Of a stretch of DNA of 64,000 nucleotides, positions 39,802-49,318 are shown piece after piece. This stretch comes from an uncultured beta proteobacterium. Lineage in GTDB: Bacteria > Pseudomonadota > Gammaproteobacteria > Burkholderiales > Burkholderiaceae. The position numbers were made by a program, and so were the translations under genes. Position 1 is the stretch's first letter; the number at the start of each line of letters is the position of its first letter. The stretch covers positions 119,569 through 183,568 of the forward strand of contig CAIZRK010000019.1 in assembly GCA_903935355.1 (NCBI GenBank). The letters run 5' to 3'. Below the pieces are notes generated by a model. The model did not search any database, had not been told where the DNA came from, and was given only the letters and a program-made list of their open reading frames with translations.

Positions 39802-40269
39802 TTAAGCGCTTAAACTAGCAATGACCTCGGGGGGCGCTTGAACGAGCTCAATCAGAACCCCTTCACCACAAATCGGAAATTCTGCATTGCCTTTAGGATG
39901 TATAAAAGTAATGTCGTAGCCAGCAGCGCCTTTACGAATTCCCCCAGGAGCAAAACGCATCCCCTGTGAAGATAACCACGCCACTGCTTGAGGTAAATCA
40001 TCCACCCATAAACCAATGTGATTTAAGGGTGTTTGATGTACCGCGGGCTTTTTTTCAATATCAAAAGGCTGCATCAAATCCATTTCGATCTCATGAGGCC
40101 TTTTACCAATAGCGCAAATATCTTCATCCACGTTTTCACGTTCGGAGACAAAAGTGCTTTTGTACTCAAACCCCAATAAATCTACCCACAGCTTACGCAG
40201 GCGCTGTTTGTCTTCCCCGCCTATTGCCACTTGCTGAATACCCAGAATCTGAAATGGTTTGCTCATCAT
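39802..40269 (-). CDS. VOC-family protein, probable methylmalonyl-CoA epimerase
   Basis: A 155-residue protein with two beta-alpha-beta-beta-beta VOC modules ([11 protein letters not shown]... and [11 protein letters not shown]...). By position, last in a carboxylase-mutase operon, it should convert (S)- to (R)-methylmalonyl-CoA. Metal ligands His84 (LNHIG) and Glu141 (VLIELVQ) are kept, but the first ligand, His in known epimerases, is Gln13 here (IQQVAIG). It may bind metal through Gln or have altered activity. Lies 6 bp after the carboxylase alpha gene. A second ATG one codon on is equally possible. Confidence 0.75.
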   Translation of the reverse strand: MMSKPFQILGIQQVAIGGEDKQRLRKLWVDLLGFEYKSTFVSERENVDEDICAIGKRPHEIEMDLMQPFDIEKKPAVHQTPLNHIGLWVDDLPQAVAWLSSQGMRFAPGGIRKGAAGYDITFIHPKGNAEFPICGEGVLIELVQAPPEVIASLSA

Positions 40270-40275
40270 GCTGGC

Positions 40276-42312
40276 CTATTCAAAACGAATAATCAATTGA
40301 TCAACAGCTAGGCTTTCACCTACGTTTGCGCAAATTTGCGCAACCACACCATCTTTAACTGCTGTTAAGGTATTTTCCATTTTCATGGCCTCAATTGCGG
40401 CTAACTTTTGGCCCGCTGTCACTGCCTCTCCTACTTTTACAGAAATATTGGTTAATAAACCAGGCATTGGAGATACGATAAATTTCGAAGTATCGGGTGG
40501 TATCTTAATTGGCATACGACGCTGAAGCTCTGCCCCCAATGGACTTAACACCATGCACTCATACTGAGCACCATCTAAGCTTAGAAAGTATTTAATACCA
40601 CGTCGCTCCACCTGAGCTGTCACTTTGCTTGTGCCATTGATGGTGGCATGTAAACAAATCTGGCCAGGACGCCAATCACTCACAATGTTGTAACGGCTAA
40701 CCCCATCTGGCTCATCGATATAAACAGAGTAAACCCCGTCTTTAAGCTCTACCCTAATTGCCACTTCTTGGGGCTTATCTCTAGAGCCTACTCGTGTACC
40801 AGTTACCACTACAAATTTCTTGGCAATCGTCATTTCGTGGCCAGCTAATTGGCCATCGATCATCTTAATATGCTCTAAGTAGCGATAGCGCATGAAAGCT
40901 GCTAATGCTGCAAGGCGTTTGGGATCGGCAGGTTGCACTGAGTCTGTTTTAAAGCCATCTGGATACTCTTCCACAATAAAACCGGTAGTGAAATCACCAG
41001 AAACAAAACGGGGATGTTGTAATAAGGCAGCCTGAAAAGGGATATTCGAATGAATACCACGAATCACAAAATCATTTAATGCTGCACGCATTTTTTCAAT
41101 AGCTTGCGTACGATCCTTACCATGCACAATCAACTTGGCAATCATAGAGTCGTAGTACATCGGAATTTCTCCGCCCTCGTAGACGCCAGTGTCTACACGT
41201 ACTCCATCGAGCTCTTGGGGTGGGCGGTATTTAACCAAGCGCCCAGTCGATGGCAAGAAATTCCGAAATGGATCATCCGCATTAATACGGCACTCCATTG
41301 ACCAACCATCTAGCTTGACATCCTCTTGCTTAAAGGCGAGCTTTTCACCAGCGGCAACCCGAATCATTTGTTCCACTAAATCTAAGCCAGTAATACTTTC
41401 TGTGACAGGATGCTCGACTTGAAGACGGGTATTCATTTCCAGGAAATAGAAAGATTTATCCTTGCCAACCACAAATTCCACAGTACCTGCAGATTGGTAG
41501 TCCACTGCCTTAGCCAGGGCAACTGCTTGCTCACCCATTGCTTTTCGCGTAAGGGGATCGATAAAGGGTGAAGGGGCCTCTTCAATCACCTTTTGGTGAC
41601 GACGCTGAATCGAGCAATCCCGCTCATTGAGGTAAACCACATTGCCATGGGAGTCCCCAAGCACCTGAATCTCAATATGGCGAGGACCTTCCACAAATTT
41701 CTCAATAAAAATACGATCATCACCAAAACTATTCATTGCCTCGGTCTTGCAAGCAGCAAATCCTTCAGCCGCCTCTTTATCATTAAAAGCTACACGCAAT
41801 CCTTTACCACCACCGCCAGCAGATGCTTTGATCATGACTGGATAACCAATGCCTTGGGCAATTTTTACTGCCTCTTCAGTAGTGGCAATTGCTTCATTGT
41901 GGCCAGGAATGGTATTAACCTTAGCTGCTAAAGCCAGCTTTTTAGAGGCAATTTTATCGCCCATGGCAGCAATTGATTGATGCTTAGGTCCGATAAAAAC
42001 AATGCCCTCTTCTTCACAGCGACGAGCAAATTGCTCATTCTCAGATAAAAAGCCGTAGCCTGGATGTACCGCTTGTGCACCGGTATCTTTACAAGCTTGA
42101 ATAATCTTCTCCATAAGAAGGTAGGATTCTCTAGAAGGCGCCGGTCCAATACACACAGCTTCATCAGCCATTTGTACATGACGCGCTTCTTTATCCGCCT
42201 CAGAGTAGACGGCAACCGTCTTGATGCCCATCTTTTTAGCAGTTTTCATTACACGGCAAGCAATCTCACCGCGGTTTGCAATCAAAATTTTCTTAAACAT
42301 TTTTGTAGTCAT
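40276..42312 (-). CDS. pccA: Propionyl-CoA (acyl-CoA) carboxylase, biotin-carrying alpha subunit
   Basis: The subunit carboxylates its biotin with ATP and bicarbonate. In 678 residues: biotin carboxylase domain (MFKKILIANRGEIACRVM, GGGGKGLRVAF ATP-grasp loop, EMNTRLQVEHPVTE), a linking BT-type domain that holds the beta subunit, and a C-terminal biotinyl domain with the target lysine in EAMKMENTL. Context with mutase, MeaB and epimerase favours propionyl-CoA over acetyl-CoA or methylcrotonyl-CoA. 14 bp after pccB. Confidence 0.93.
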   Translation of the reverse strand: MTTKMFKKILIANRGEIACRVMKTAKKMGIKTVAVYSEADKEARHVQMADEAVCIGPAPSRESYLLMEKIIQACKDTGAQAVHPGYGFLSENEQFARRCEEEGIVFIGPKHQSIAAMGDKIASKKLALAAKVNTIPGHNEAIATTEEAVKIAQGIGYPVMIKASAGGGGKGLRVAFNDKEAAEGFAACKTEAMNSFGDDRIFIEKFVEGPRHIEIQVLGDSHGNVVYLNERDCSIQRRHQKVIEEAPSPFIDPLTRKAMGEQAVALAKAVDYQSAGTVEFVVGKDKSFYFLEMNTRLQVEHPVTESITGLDLVEQMIRVAAGEKLAFKQEDVKLDGWSMECRINADDPFRNFLPSTGRLVKYRPPQELDGVRVDTGVYEGGEIPMYYDSMIAKLIVHGKDRTQAIEKMRAALNDFVIRGIHSNIPFQAALLQHPRFVSGDFTTGFIVEEYPDGFKTDSVQPADPKRLAALAAFMRYRYLEHIKMIDGQLAGHEMTIAKKFVVVTGTRVGSRDKPQEVAIRVELKDGVYSVYIDEPDGVSRYNIVSDWRPGQICLHATINGTSKVTAQVERRGIKYFLSLDGAQYECMVLSPLGAELQRRMPIKIPPDTSKFIVSPMPGLLTNISVKVGEAVTAGQKLAAIEAMKMENTLTAVKDGVVAQICANVGESLAVDQLIIRFE

Positions 42313-42326
42313 GATAGATGTGCGCC

Positions 42327-43859
42327 TTAAAGAGGAATGTTGCCGTGTTTACGGGCAGGATTTCTCAATTCTTTATCTTTTAGCATCGCTAAAGAGCGTG
42401 AAATACGCTTACGTGTTTCGTGAGGCAAGATCACGTCGTCAATATAACCACGGCGACCAGCCACAAAAGGGTTGGCAAACTTCGCTTTATATTCTGCTTC
42501 CCGAGCAGCTATCTTTGCTTGATCCGATTTCTCTTCACGGAAGATAATTTCTACAGCCCCTTTAGGTCCCATTACTGCTATCTCTGCTGAAGGCCAAGCA
42601 AAGTTCACATCGCCACGCAAATGCTTAGAAGCCATCACATCATATGCGCCACCATACGCTTTACGGGTAATCAAAGTGACTTTAGGTACAGTGCAATCAG
42701 CGTAGGCATAAAGCAACTTAGCACCATGCTTAATAATGCCGCCGTATTCTTGCGCTGTTCCTGGCATAAATCCAGGTACATCGACTAAGGTTACTACTGG
42801 AATATTGAAGGCATCACAGAAACGGACAAAACGAGCCGCTTTGATGGAGGCTTTAATATCCAAACAACCAGCCAATACTAAAGGTTGGTTAGCAACAATC
42901 CCAATTGATCGACCCTCCATACGCGCAAAGCCAATTAGAATATTTTTGGCATAGTCAGGTTGTAATTCAAAGAAATCGCCATCATCGACAATCTTACTAA
43001 TCAACTCTTTCATATCATAAGGTTGATTTGGGTTGGAAGGCACCAGTGTGTCTAATGAAAAATCAGGCTCTTCAGTGCGCATTGCCCCATTGATCATGGG
43101 CGGTTTTTCACGATTGGAAAGTGGCAGGTAATTAAAGAAACGTCGCAGCATCATGATGGCATCAACATCATTATCAAAAGCTAAATCACACACGCCAGAT
43201 ATGGTTGAATGCGTTACCGCACCGCCCAACTCTTCTGCTGTTACCTCCTCATGTGTCACTGTTTTGACCACTTCAGGGCCTGTTACAAACATGTAGGAAC
43301 TGTCTTTAACCATAAAAATGAAGTCCGTCAACGCTGGTGAATACACTGCACCACCTGCCGAGGGCCCCATGATGAGAGAGATCTGAGGAATCACACCAGA
43401 AGCAGTCACATTACGCTGAAATATTTCAGCATAGCCACCTAAAGAAGCAACGCCTTCTTGAATACGTGCGCCTCCAGAGTCATTTAATCCAATGACAGGG
43501 GCTCCTACTTTTAGGGCTTGATCCATGATCTTGCAGATCTTTTCTGCATGAGCTTCTGAGAGCGAACCTCCCAAGACTGTGAAGTCTTGAGAAAATACAA
43601 ATACCAAGCGGCCATTAATCATGCCGTAACCAGTGACTACACCATCACCTGGTACGGTTTGCTCGGCCATTCCAAAGTCGTAGCAACGATGTTCAACAAA
43701 CATATCCCACTCTTCAAAAGTGCCTGCATCAAGTAAGAGTTCGATTCGCTCACGTGCAGTTAGCTTACCTTTTGCATGTTGGGCAGCAATCCGCTTTTGC
43801 CCACCACCTAGTCGGGCAAGCTCGCGCTTTGCTTCTAGCTGTTGAATAATGTCCTTCAT
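42327..43859 (-). CDS. pccB: Propionyl-CoA carboxylase, carboxyltransferase beta subunit
   Basis: The subunit moves CO2 from biotin to propionyl-CoA. 510 residues, crotonase-like two-domain carboxyltransferase: [19 protein letters not shown] at the start, [17 protein letters not shown] forming one oxyanion site, and [12 protein letters not shown] with the second near 420. Length and sequence match actinobacterial and proteobacterial PccB closely. Lies between meaB (10 bp) and pccA (14 bp). Confidence 0.95.
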   Translation of the reverse strand: MKDIIQQLEAKRELARLGGGQKRIAAQHAKGKLTARERIELLLDAGTFEEWDMFVEHRCYDFGMAEQTVPGDGVVTGYGMINGRLVFVFSQDFTVLGGSLSEAHAEKICKIMDQALKVGAPVIGLNDSGGARIQEGVASLGGYAEIFQRNVTASGVIPQISLIMGPSAGGAVYSPALTDFIFMVKDSSYMFVTGPEVVKTVTHEEVTAEELGGAVTHSTISGVCDLAFDNDVDAIMMLRRFFNYLPLSNREKPPMINGAMRTEEPDFSLDTLVPSNPNQPYDMKELISKIVDDGDFFELQPDYAKNILIGFARMEGRSIGIVANQPLVLAGCLDIKASIKAARFVRFCDAFNIPVVTLVDVPGFMPGTAQEYGGIIKHGAKLLYAYADCTVPKVTLITRKAYGGAYDVMASKHLRGDVNFAWPSAEIAVMGPKGAVEIIFREEKSDQAKIAAREAEYKAKFANPFVAGRRGYIDDVILPHETRKRISRSLAMLKDKELRNPARKHGNIPL

Positions 43860-43869
43860 TTCCTACTCC

Positions 43870-44895
43870 TTAGAAAAATTCATGCCCCATTGCTTCGAGT
43901 AAACGTCTCGCAGCAACAGAAGCGGCCATGGTTCCTTGATTTACCTGTGCATTCAGGCTCGGTAATAGTTCTTGTACTGCTGGGTGATTTCGAAAGGCAT
44001 TTTTTAGACCGGCATCTATCCTGTCCCACATCCAGGCGCCAGATTGCTGCTTGCGACGATCTTGTAATTTCCCATTCGCGTTTTGTAATTTCTGAAAATG
44101 AAGAATTTTTTCCCATAACTCGGGAATACCATTGCCTTGTAATGCGCTCAAGCTCATTACTGTTGGATGCCAATATTCTTGATTATGAGAAGCGTGGTCT
44201 GGATTACCCCCAAACCCCAATAAACGCAGAGAGCTAGTAATAAAGAGTTGGGCTCGCATTGCTGCATCGGGGTCTATATCGGCTTTATTGATCACGATAA
44301 GATCAGCGATTTCCATCACGCCTTTCTTAATAGCCTGAAGATCATCCCCAGCATTGGGTAGTTGCATGAGCAAGAACATATCTGTCATGCCAGCTACCGC
44401 AATTTCACTTTGACCTACACCAACCGTCTCAACAATCACCACATCAAAACCTGCTGCTTCAGCTACTAAAAGGGTTTCACGGGTTTTTTCAGCTACCCCA
44501 CCTAATGTGCCAGATGAAGGACTAGGACGAATAAAAGCATTTTCATTGACGGATAAAAACTCCATGCGAGTCTTATCCCCCAGAATAGAACCGCCAGATA
44601 TGGTCGATGAAGGATCAATTGCCAAAACTGCAACGCGGTGGCCTTTACCAATTAAATATAAGCCTAGGGTTTCAATTAAGGTGGACTTACCCACTCCTGG
44701 AACACCTGATATCCCTATACGAAAGGATTTACCTGTTTTAGGCAACAATGCATTGAGCACAGCGTCTGCACGCTTACGATGATCAAGTCGGGTTGATTCA
44801 AGTAAGGTAATAATCTTCGCTAGAGCTCGCCGCTGCGCTGATGAAGGCGCGCCGGTAAGATCGTTAACCAAAGCTTGGTCAGCTACATTGAGCAT
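43870..44895 (-). CDS. meaB: Methylmalonyl-CoA mutase-associated GTPase MeaB
   Basis: MeaB is a G3E GTPase that protects methylmalonyl-CoA mutase and gates its B12 cofactor loading. The 341 residues carry the P-loop GVPGVGKSTLIE (about 62-73), DPSSTISGGSILGDKTRM, the ETVGVGQSE switch and the NKAD guanine motif. It is placed 17 bp after the mutase gene, the usual partner. Confidence 0.96.
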   Translation of the reverse strand: MLNVADQALVNDLTGAPSSAQRRALAKIITLLESTRLDHRKRADAVLNALLPKTGKSFRIGISGVPGVGKSTLIETLGLYLIGKGHRVAVLAIDPSSTISGGSILGDKTRMEFLSVNENAFIRPSPSSGTLGGVAEKTRETLLVAEAAGFDVVIVETVGVGQSEIAVAGMTDMFLLMQLPNAGDDLQAIKKGVMEIADLIVINKADIDPDAAMRAQLFITSSLRLLGFGGNPDHASHNQEYWHPTVMSLSALQGNGIPELWEKILHFQKLQNANGKLQDRRKQQSGAWMWDRIDAGLKNAFRNHPAVQELLPSLNAQVNQGTMAASVAARRLLEAMGHEFF

Positions 44896-44912
44896 ACGAA
44901 TACTATCTAAGC

Positions 44913-47099
44913 CTATGTAGGTTTGATTGACTTGCGAATCTGCTCGAGCACGTCTTTAGCAGATGCTGGTATGGGAGTGCCTGGTCCATAAATACCTTTA
45001 ACTCCAGATTCATAAAGGAACTCATAGTCCTGCCTTGGAATCACCCCACCCACAAAGACAATAATGTCATCAGAACCTTGTTTTTTTAGTTCCGCAATAA
45101 TTGCTGGAACTAAGGTTCTATGGCCAGCAGCCAAAGTAGAAATACCTAAAGCATGTACGTCATTTTCTATCGCTTGACGGGCGCACTCTTCTGGCGTCTG
45201 AAAGAGTGGTCCAATATCCACATCAAAGCCCAAATCTGCAAAGGCAGTAGCTACAACCTTGGCGCCGCGATCATGACCATCTTGTCCTAATTTGGCAATC
45301 ATCACACGGGGGCGACGACCAAAATCTTCGGCGAAGTTAGCAATCTCAACTTTTAATTTTTCCCAGCCTTCTGCTGAGTCGTAAGCAGCTGCATACACAC
45401 CGGTCACCTTTTGAGTATCGGCGCGATGGCGCCCGTAAACTTTTTCTAATGCATCAGAAACTTCACCAACTGTGGCACGCAAACGAATAGCCTCCACAGA
45501 TAACTCTAATAAATTGCCAGAGTTTTCTTGTGCCGCCTTAGTTAATGCCTCTAATGCCGCCTGCACTTTCTGACTATCACGTTTGGCCTTAATCTCATTT
45601 AAGCGAGCAACTTGACTGTCACGAACTTGGTCGTTGTCAATCATTCGAACATCAACCAAATCTTCTTTACTTAACTTGTACTTATTGACACCCACAATCA
45701 CATCAGACCCAGAGTCAATCTTAGCTTGCTTTTCTGCTGCAGCCGCTTCGATTTTCAGTTTAGCCCAACCACTCTCTACCGCTTTAGTCATACCACCCAT
45801 ACCATCGACTTCTTGAATGATTTCCCAAGCTTTATCTGCCATCTCCTGTGTGAGGCTCTCCATCATGTATGAACCTGCCCATGGATCAATTACGCTTGTG
45901 ATGTGGGTTTCTTCTTGAAGAATTAACTGTGTATTTCTTGCAATCCGGCTTGAGAACTCGGATGGTAAAGCGATGGCCTCATCAAAGGAATTCGTATGTA
46001 AAGATTGTGTACCGCCAAATATTGCGGCCATCGCCTCTACAGTAGTGCGAACTACATTGTTATAGGGGTCTTGTTCAGTCAAAGACCAACCTGATGTTTG
46101 GCAATGAGTCCGTAACATCAAGGACTTAGGATTTTTAGGCTCAAAGGATTTCATGATGCGCCACCAAAGCAGGCGGGCAGCACGAAGTTTGGCTACCTCT
46201 AAATAGAAGTTCATACCAATTGCAAAGAAAAATGAAAGTCGGCCCGCAAAGCCATCAACATCCAATCCTTTAGCTAATGCAGTTTTGACATACTCTTTAC
46301 CATCAGCTAATGTAAATGCCAACTCTAAAACCTGATTAGCGCCAGCCTCTTGCATGTGATAACCCGAAATAGAAATCGAGTTAAATTTAGGCATATGCTT
46401 GGCGGTGTATTCAATGATGTCGCCAATGATCCGCATTGAAGGCTCTGGTGGATAGATATAGGTATTACGCACCATGAACTCTTTAAGAACATCGTTTTGA
46501 ATGGTTCCAGAAAGTAGCTCTTGTTTAACCCCCTGCTCTTCACCAGCCACAATATATCCAGCCAATACCGGCAAGACTGCCCCGTTCATCGTCATCGAAA
46601 CCGAGACCTTGTCCAATGGAATACCATCAAACAAAATTTTCATATCTTCAACTGAGTCGATGGCTACGCCAGCTTTACCCACATCACCAGTTACGCGGGG
46701 ATGATCGGAGTCATAACCACGATGGGTTGCTAAATCGAATGCTACAGAAACACCTTGACCACCAGCATCCAAAGCTTTGCGATAAAACGCATTGGATTCT
46801 TCAGCAGTTGAAAAACCAGCGTATTGGCGAATAGTCCAAGGGCGGACTGAATACATCGTCGCTTGCGGACCACGTACAAACGGCTCAAAACCTGGTAATG
46901 AATTCGTGTAATTTAAGCCATCCACATCCTCAGAGGTATATAAGGCTTTTAATTGGATTCCATCTGGTGTTTTCCAGCCCAATTTACTCACATCTCCACC
47001 TGGTGCGGATTTTTGAGCTGACTTACTCCAATCTTCCAAATTACTGGCTTTTACATTAGGCCAAGTATTGCTTGCAGCCTTATTTTCACTATTTCCCAT
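44913..47099 (-). CDS. scpA: Methylmalonyl-CoA mutase, single-chain B12-dependent
   Basis: The enzyme isomerises methylmalonyl-CoA to succinyl-CoA with adenosylcobalamin, closing propionate breakdown into the TCA cycle. The 728 residues have the TIM-barrel substrate domain ([18 protein letters not shown] near 85-102, [13 protein letters not shown]) and the C-terminal cobalamin domain with the base-off histidine in GQDGHDRG (about residue 607). It is the homodimeric type with no separate small subunit. First gene of the operon mcm-meaB-pccB-pccA-epimerase, divergent from the GntR regulator with 106 bp between starts. Confidence 0.97.
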   Translation of the reverse strand: MGNSENKAASNTWPNVKASNLEDWSKSAQKSAPGGDVSKLGWKTPDGIQLKALYTSEDVDGLNYTNSLPGFEPFVRGPQATMYSVRPWTIRQYAGFSTAEESNAFYRKALDAGGQGVSVAFDLATHRGYDSDHPRVTGDVGKAGVAIDSVEDMKILFDGIPLDKVSVSMTMNGAVLPVLAGYIVAGEEQGVKQELLSGTIQNDVLKEFMVRNTYIYPPEPSMRIIGDIIEYTAKHMPKFNSISISGYHMQEAGANQVLELAFTLADGKEYVKTALAKGLDVDGFAGRLSFFFAIGMNFYLEVAKLRAARLLWWRIMKSFEPKNPKSLMLRTHCQTSGWSLTEQDPYNNVVRTTVEAMAAIFGGTQSLHTNSFDEAIALPSEFSSRIARNTQLILQEETHITSVIDPWAGSYMMESLTQEMADKAWEIIQEVDGMGGMTKAVESGWAKLKIEAAAAEKQAKIDSGSDVIVGVNKYKLSKEDLVDVRMIDNDQVRDSQVARLNEIKAKRDSQKVQAALEALTKAAQENSGNLLELSVEAIRLRATVGEVSDALEKVYGRHRADTQKVTGVYAAAYDSAEGWEKLKVEIANFAEDFGRRPRVMIAKLGQDGHDRGAKVVATAFADLGFDVDIGPLFQTPEECARQAIENDVHALGISTLAAGHRTLVPAIIAELKKQGSDDIIVFVGGVIPRQDYEFLYESGVKGIYGPGTPIPASAKDVLEQIRKSIKPT

Positions 47100-47192
47100 A
47101 AAGCACTCCTAGTTGGCTTTATTACATTGTTTTGTATTGTTGCTTAATTAGTAGGGGTATTTTGCTTGACTTTTTTCTATTTGTCTAGATAC

Positions 47193-47200
47193 TGTATACA
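47193..47200. promoter_or_regulatory. TGTATACA palindrome, likely operator of the GntR regulator
   Basis: A perfect 8-bp palindrome 5 bases before the regulator start codon, in the shared upstream region of the mutase operon. Its T-GT-x-x-AC-A core fits GntR/FCD operators. A TTGACT at 47166-47171 with TACTGT at 47190 (18-bp gap) could be a promoter, placing the transcript start within a few bases of the ATG. Function inferred. Confidence 0.4.
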
Positions 47201-47205
47201 TAATT

Positions 47206-47844
47206 ATGAATACAAAATTACTAAATAGACCTCTTTCTGAAGTTGTGGCGGAACGCCTTCGTACTCAGATATTCGCTCACGAGCTGGCCCCAGGCAGCTG
47301 GTTAGATGAGCAGAGCCTTGCCATTGAGTTTGGTATTAGTCGTACGCCGATGCGGGAGGCCATCAAGGTCTTAGCATCAGAGGGGCTAGTTACCACCAAA
47401 ATGAATCGTGGCGCCTATGTCACCGAGGTTGATCGTCATGATTTAGAGCAAATATTTACAATTCTCTCCCTACTTGAAGGTCAAGCTGCTAAAGAAACTG
47501 CCGTTAAAGCCACAGAAATGCAGCTTACCCAGCTAGATAATCTTCACCACCGTCTAGAAAAAGCGGCTGCAGATCGTGATTTAGAGCAATTCTTTGAAAT
47601 TAATGTGAAATTTCATGATTTAATCCAAGAAATCGCTGGAAATCAGTGGATGAATGGCGTGATTGTGGACTTAAGGAAGGTCCTCAAACTGCAACGGCGG
47701 GATTCCTTAAGTCGCAGCGGACGGATGCAGAGCTCACTACTAGAGCATCGAGAAATACTCCAAGCTATATTAAAAAGAGATTGTGTGGGTGCTGAGGCCG
47801 CTATGCGTAAGCATTTGGCTAGAGGACTAGAAGCGGTCCAGTAA
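47206..47844 (+). CDS. GntR-family transcriptional regulator, FCD subfamily
   Basis: A 212-residue regulator. The N-terminal winged helix (PLSEVVAERLRTQI ... EFGISRTPMREAIKVLASEGLV) is classical GntR, and the C-terminal all-helical FCD domain keeps the metal-site pattern with Asp in HDLEQIF-type helix 1 and later histidines in FHDLI, LLEHREIL and MRKHLARG. It is divergent from the methylmalonyl-CoA mutase operon and most likely controls it and itself. The effector may be a propionate-pathway acid (inference). No ribosome-binding site is seen before ATG 47206; it may be leaderless. Confidence 0.9.
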   Translation: MNTKLLNRPLSEVVAERLRTQIFAHELAPGSWLDEQSLAIEFGISRTPMREAIKVLASEGLVTTKMNRGAYVTEVDRHDLEQIFTILSLLEGQAAKETAVKATEMQLTQLDNLHHRLEKAAADRDLEQFFEINVKFHDLIQEIAGNQWMNGVIVDLRKVLKLQRRDSLSRSGRMQSSLLEHREILQAILKRDCVGAEAAMRKHLARGLEAVQ

Positions 47845-47850
47845 GCCCAT

Positions 47851-47885
47851 AAAAAACAATGGCTTAGAGTATTAATCTAAGCCAT
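47851..47885 (-). terminator. Rho-independent terminator of the cytochrome pair
   Basis: A perfect 10-bp stem (ATGGCTTAGA / TCTAAGCCAT, 47859-47885) with a 7-base loop; on the minus strand it is followed by GTTTTTT. It terminates the minus-strand cytochrome genes and also separates them from the converging regulator gene. Confidence 0.85.
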
Positions 47886-47911
47886 GAAATCAAATACAAA
47901 TCCTTGGAGAT

Positions 47912-48265
47912 TTACCTCTTAACTATCAAGTTTCCTGGCAAGCTAGCAATGTACGCAGAAATATCTTGCAGGTCGGCTTTTGAAAAGGCCTGAACTTGAG
48001 AAGACATCACCGCATTATTGCGACCATATTGTGAATTTGAATTACCTACTTGGTAAGCTTGCAAGGCGTAAAAAAGATAATCTGGGTATTGGCCACCTAA
48101 CTTAGGATAAGCGGGCAAGATTGGTGCGTTGAGCCCTGCGCCATGGCAAGAAGCACAATTTGCCTTCTCAACAAGGGCCTGACCTTTATCGACGCTCGCA
48201 GCATTTGCCACGTTTAGCAAACCAAGGCTAGATAACAGAGCTATAGTAATTAGTGAGAATTTCAT
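47912..48265 (-). CDS. Small periplasmic c-type cytochrome (class I, c553-like)
   Basis: A 117-residue single-haem cytochrome. After a signal peptide (MKFSLITIALLSSLGLLNVANA, cut near residue 22) there is a CASCH haem site (CxxCH) and a distal Met region (RNNAVMSSQVQAF). Start ATG 48265 has GAGG 7-8 bases upstream; an earlier in-frame ATG at 48286 overlaps the preceding gene. It forms a pair with the cytochrome just upstream, so the two may exchange electrons. The partner oxidase or dehydrogenase is not in the window. Confidence 0.9.
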   Translation of the reverse strand: MKFSLITIALLSSLGLLNVANAASVDKGQALVEKANCASCHGAGLNAPILPAYPKLGGQYPDYLFYALQAYQVGNSNSQYGRNNAVMSSQVQAFSKADLQDISAYIASLPGNLIVKR

Positions 48266-48282
48266 AAACGTACCTCTAAATA

Positions 48283-48648
48283 TCACTTTAATGGATTATT
48301 AGGTGAGCTAGCTGATTGCACAGCATAGTACTCGCCAAGATCAGCCATGTCTTGATCGGACAGGCTTGCAGCAATTGAACGCATGGTTGGATGCTTTCTT
48401 TCGCCTTTTTTATAGGCAGCTAAAGAGCTAGCAATGTAAGCGCCATTTTGTCCGCCCAAGATTGGCACTCTGTAGACTAAAGGATAGTCGGCTCGGTAAT
48501 CAGGAATAGAATGGCAGCCAATACAGAGCCATACTTTTCCTTGGCCAGCAATGGGGTCACCTTTAAGGTCTGCAGCATGGGCTACAAAACCAGTAAATGC
48601 CAAGCTAGCAGCAAGGGCTAATTGGGGAAGAATGCGGTGTTTTTTCAT
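48283..48648 (-). CDS. Small periplasmic c-type cytochrome (class I)
   Basis: A 121-residue single-haem cytochrome with signal peptide (MKKHRILPQLALAASLAFTGFVAHA), haem site CIGCH followed by a proline-rich loop (SIPDYRADYPLVYRVP) and a likely Met ligand in KHPTMRSIAASL. ATG 48648 gives a normal signal peptide; ATG 48657 is three codons earlier and equally open. Its stop lies about 18 bp before the second cytochrome. A perfect FNR-type box is centred about 27 bp before the start, so oxygen-linked regulation is likely. Confidence 0.9.
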   Translation of the reverse strand: MKKHRILPQLALAASLAFTGFVAHAADLKGDPIAGQGKVWLCIGCHSIPDYRADYPLVYRVPILGGQNGAYIASSLAAYKKGERKHPTMRSIAASLSDQDMADLGEYYAVQSASSPNNPLK

Positions 48649-48668
48649 AAAAATCATTGGTAAGAAGT

Positions 48669-48682
48669 TTGATTTAGATCAA
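48669..48682. promoter_or_regulatory. FNR/CRP-family binding site
   Basis: TTGAT-TTAG-ATCAA matches the FNR consensus TTGAT-N4-ATCAA in all ten conserved positions. It is centred near 48675, about 27 bp before the cytochrome start at 48648 and about 167 bp before ridA. So close to the cytochrome start it would more easily repress than activate, unless the real start is further in. Confidence 0.6.
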
Positions 48683-48842
48683 TTTGGAAAGAGTATAGCG
48701 GAGACTGGGCATCGAGATCGATCCAGCCACCAAAAACTAGTGTAAACACTGAATTTATCAGTCCTAGCAAGGCTTTTTTATAGCTTTTTTAGCCACTTTC
48801 AGTTTCAAAGTAAGATCTTGACTTCATTACATTAAGGTCACT

Positions 48843-49304
48843 ATGTCTACAAATATTATTCAAGGTCGCTTAAAGAGCCTAGGAATTGAATTACCCTCAG
48901 CAGGCCAGCCTGCAGCATCCTATGTCATGGCCGTTACCTGTGGAAACACCGTTTTCTTATCCGGCCATATTGCTAAACACCAGGGTGAACCTTGGGTTGG
49001 AAAATTAGGCAACGATATGGATACTACGACCGGTCAAGCGGCAGCACGCTCCATTGCTATCGATCTCATGGCTACTTTGCAACAGCATTTAGGCTCATTG
49101 GATAAAGTGAAGCGTATTGTCAAAGTCATGGGGCTAGTTAACTCCACCCCTGAATTTACAGAGCAACATCTCGTTCTTAACGGCTGCTCTGAACTATTGT
49201 TTGAGGTGTTTGGTGAGGTTGGCAAACATGCCCGCAGCGCATTTGGTGTAGCTCAAATACCCCGCGGCGCTTGTGTAGAAATCGAGCTCATCGCTGAGAT
49301 TTAA
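48843..49304 (+). CDS. RidA/YjgF family protein
   Basis: A 153-residue RidA-like protein of the longer subfamily with N-terminal ~25-residue extension (RLKSLGIELP). It contains GNTVFLSGHIAKHQGEP and the GLVNSTPEFTEQHLVLNGCSELLFEVFGEVGKHARSAFGVAQIPRGACVEIELI-type end, here with the family Arg in KHARSAFGV. RidA enzymes deaminate reactive enamines, but this subfamily (YjgH/RutC-like) has no proven role. AAGG stands 6 bases before the ATG. It stands alone, converging on parC. Confidence 0.88.
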   Translation: MSTNIIQGRLKSLGIELPSAGQPAASYVMAVTCGNTVFLSGHIAKHQGEPWVGKLGNDMDTTTGQAAARSIAIDLMATLQQHLGSLDKVKRIVKVMGLVNSTPEFTEQHLVLNGCSELLFEVFGEVGKHARSAFGVAQIPRGACVEIELIAEI

Positions 49305-49318
49305 CGTAGATTAATATC

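Noticed and set aside
42221..42547. Long plus-strand open frames opposite pccA, pccB and ispD (for example 42221-42547, 21749-22048)
   Set aside because: They lie antisense to well-conserved genes and encode no recognisable protein; frames of this kind are shadows of the real codons.
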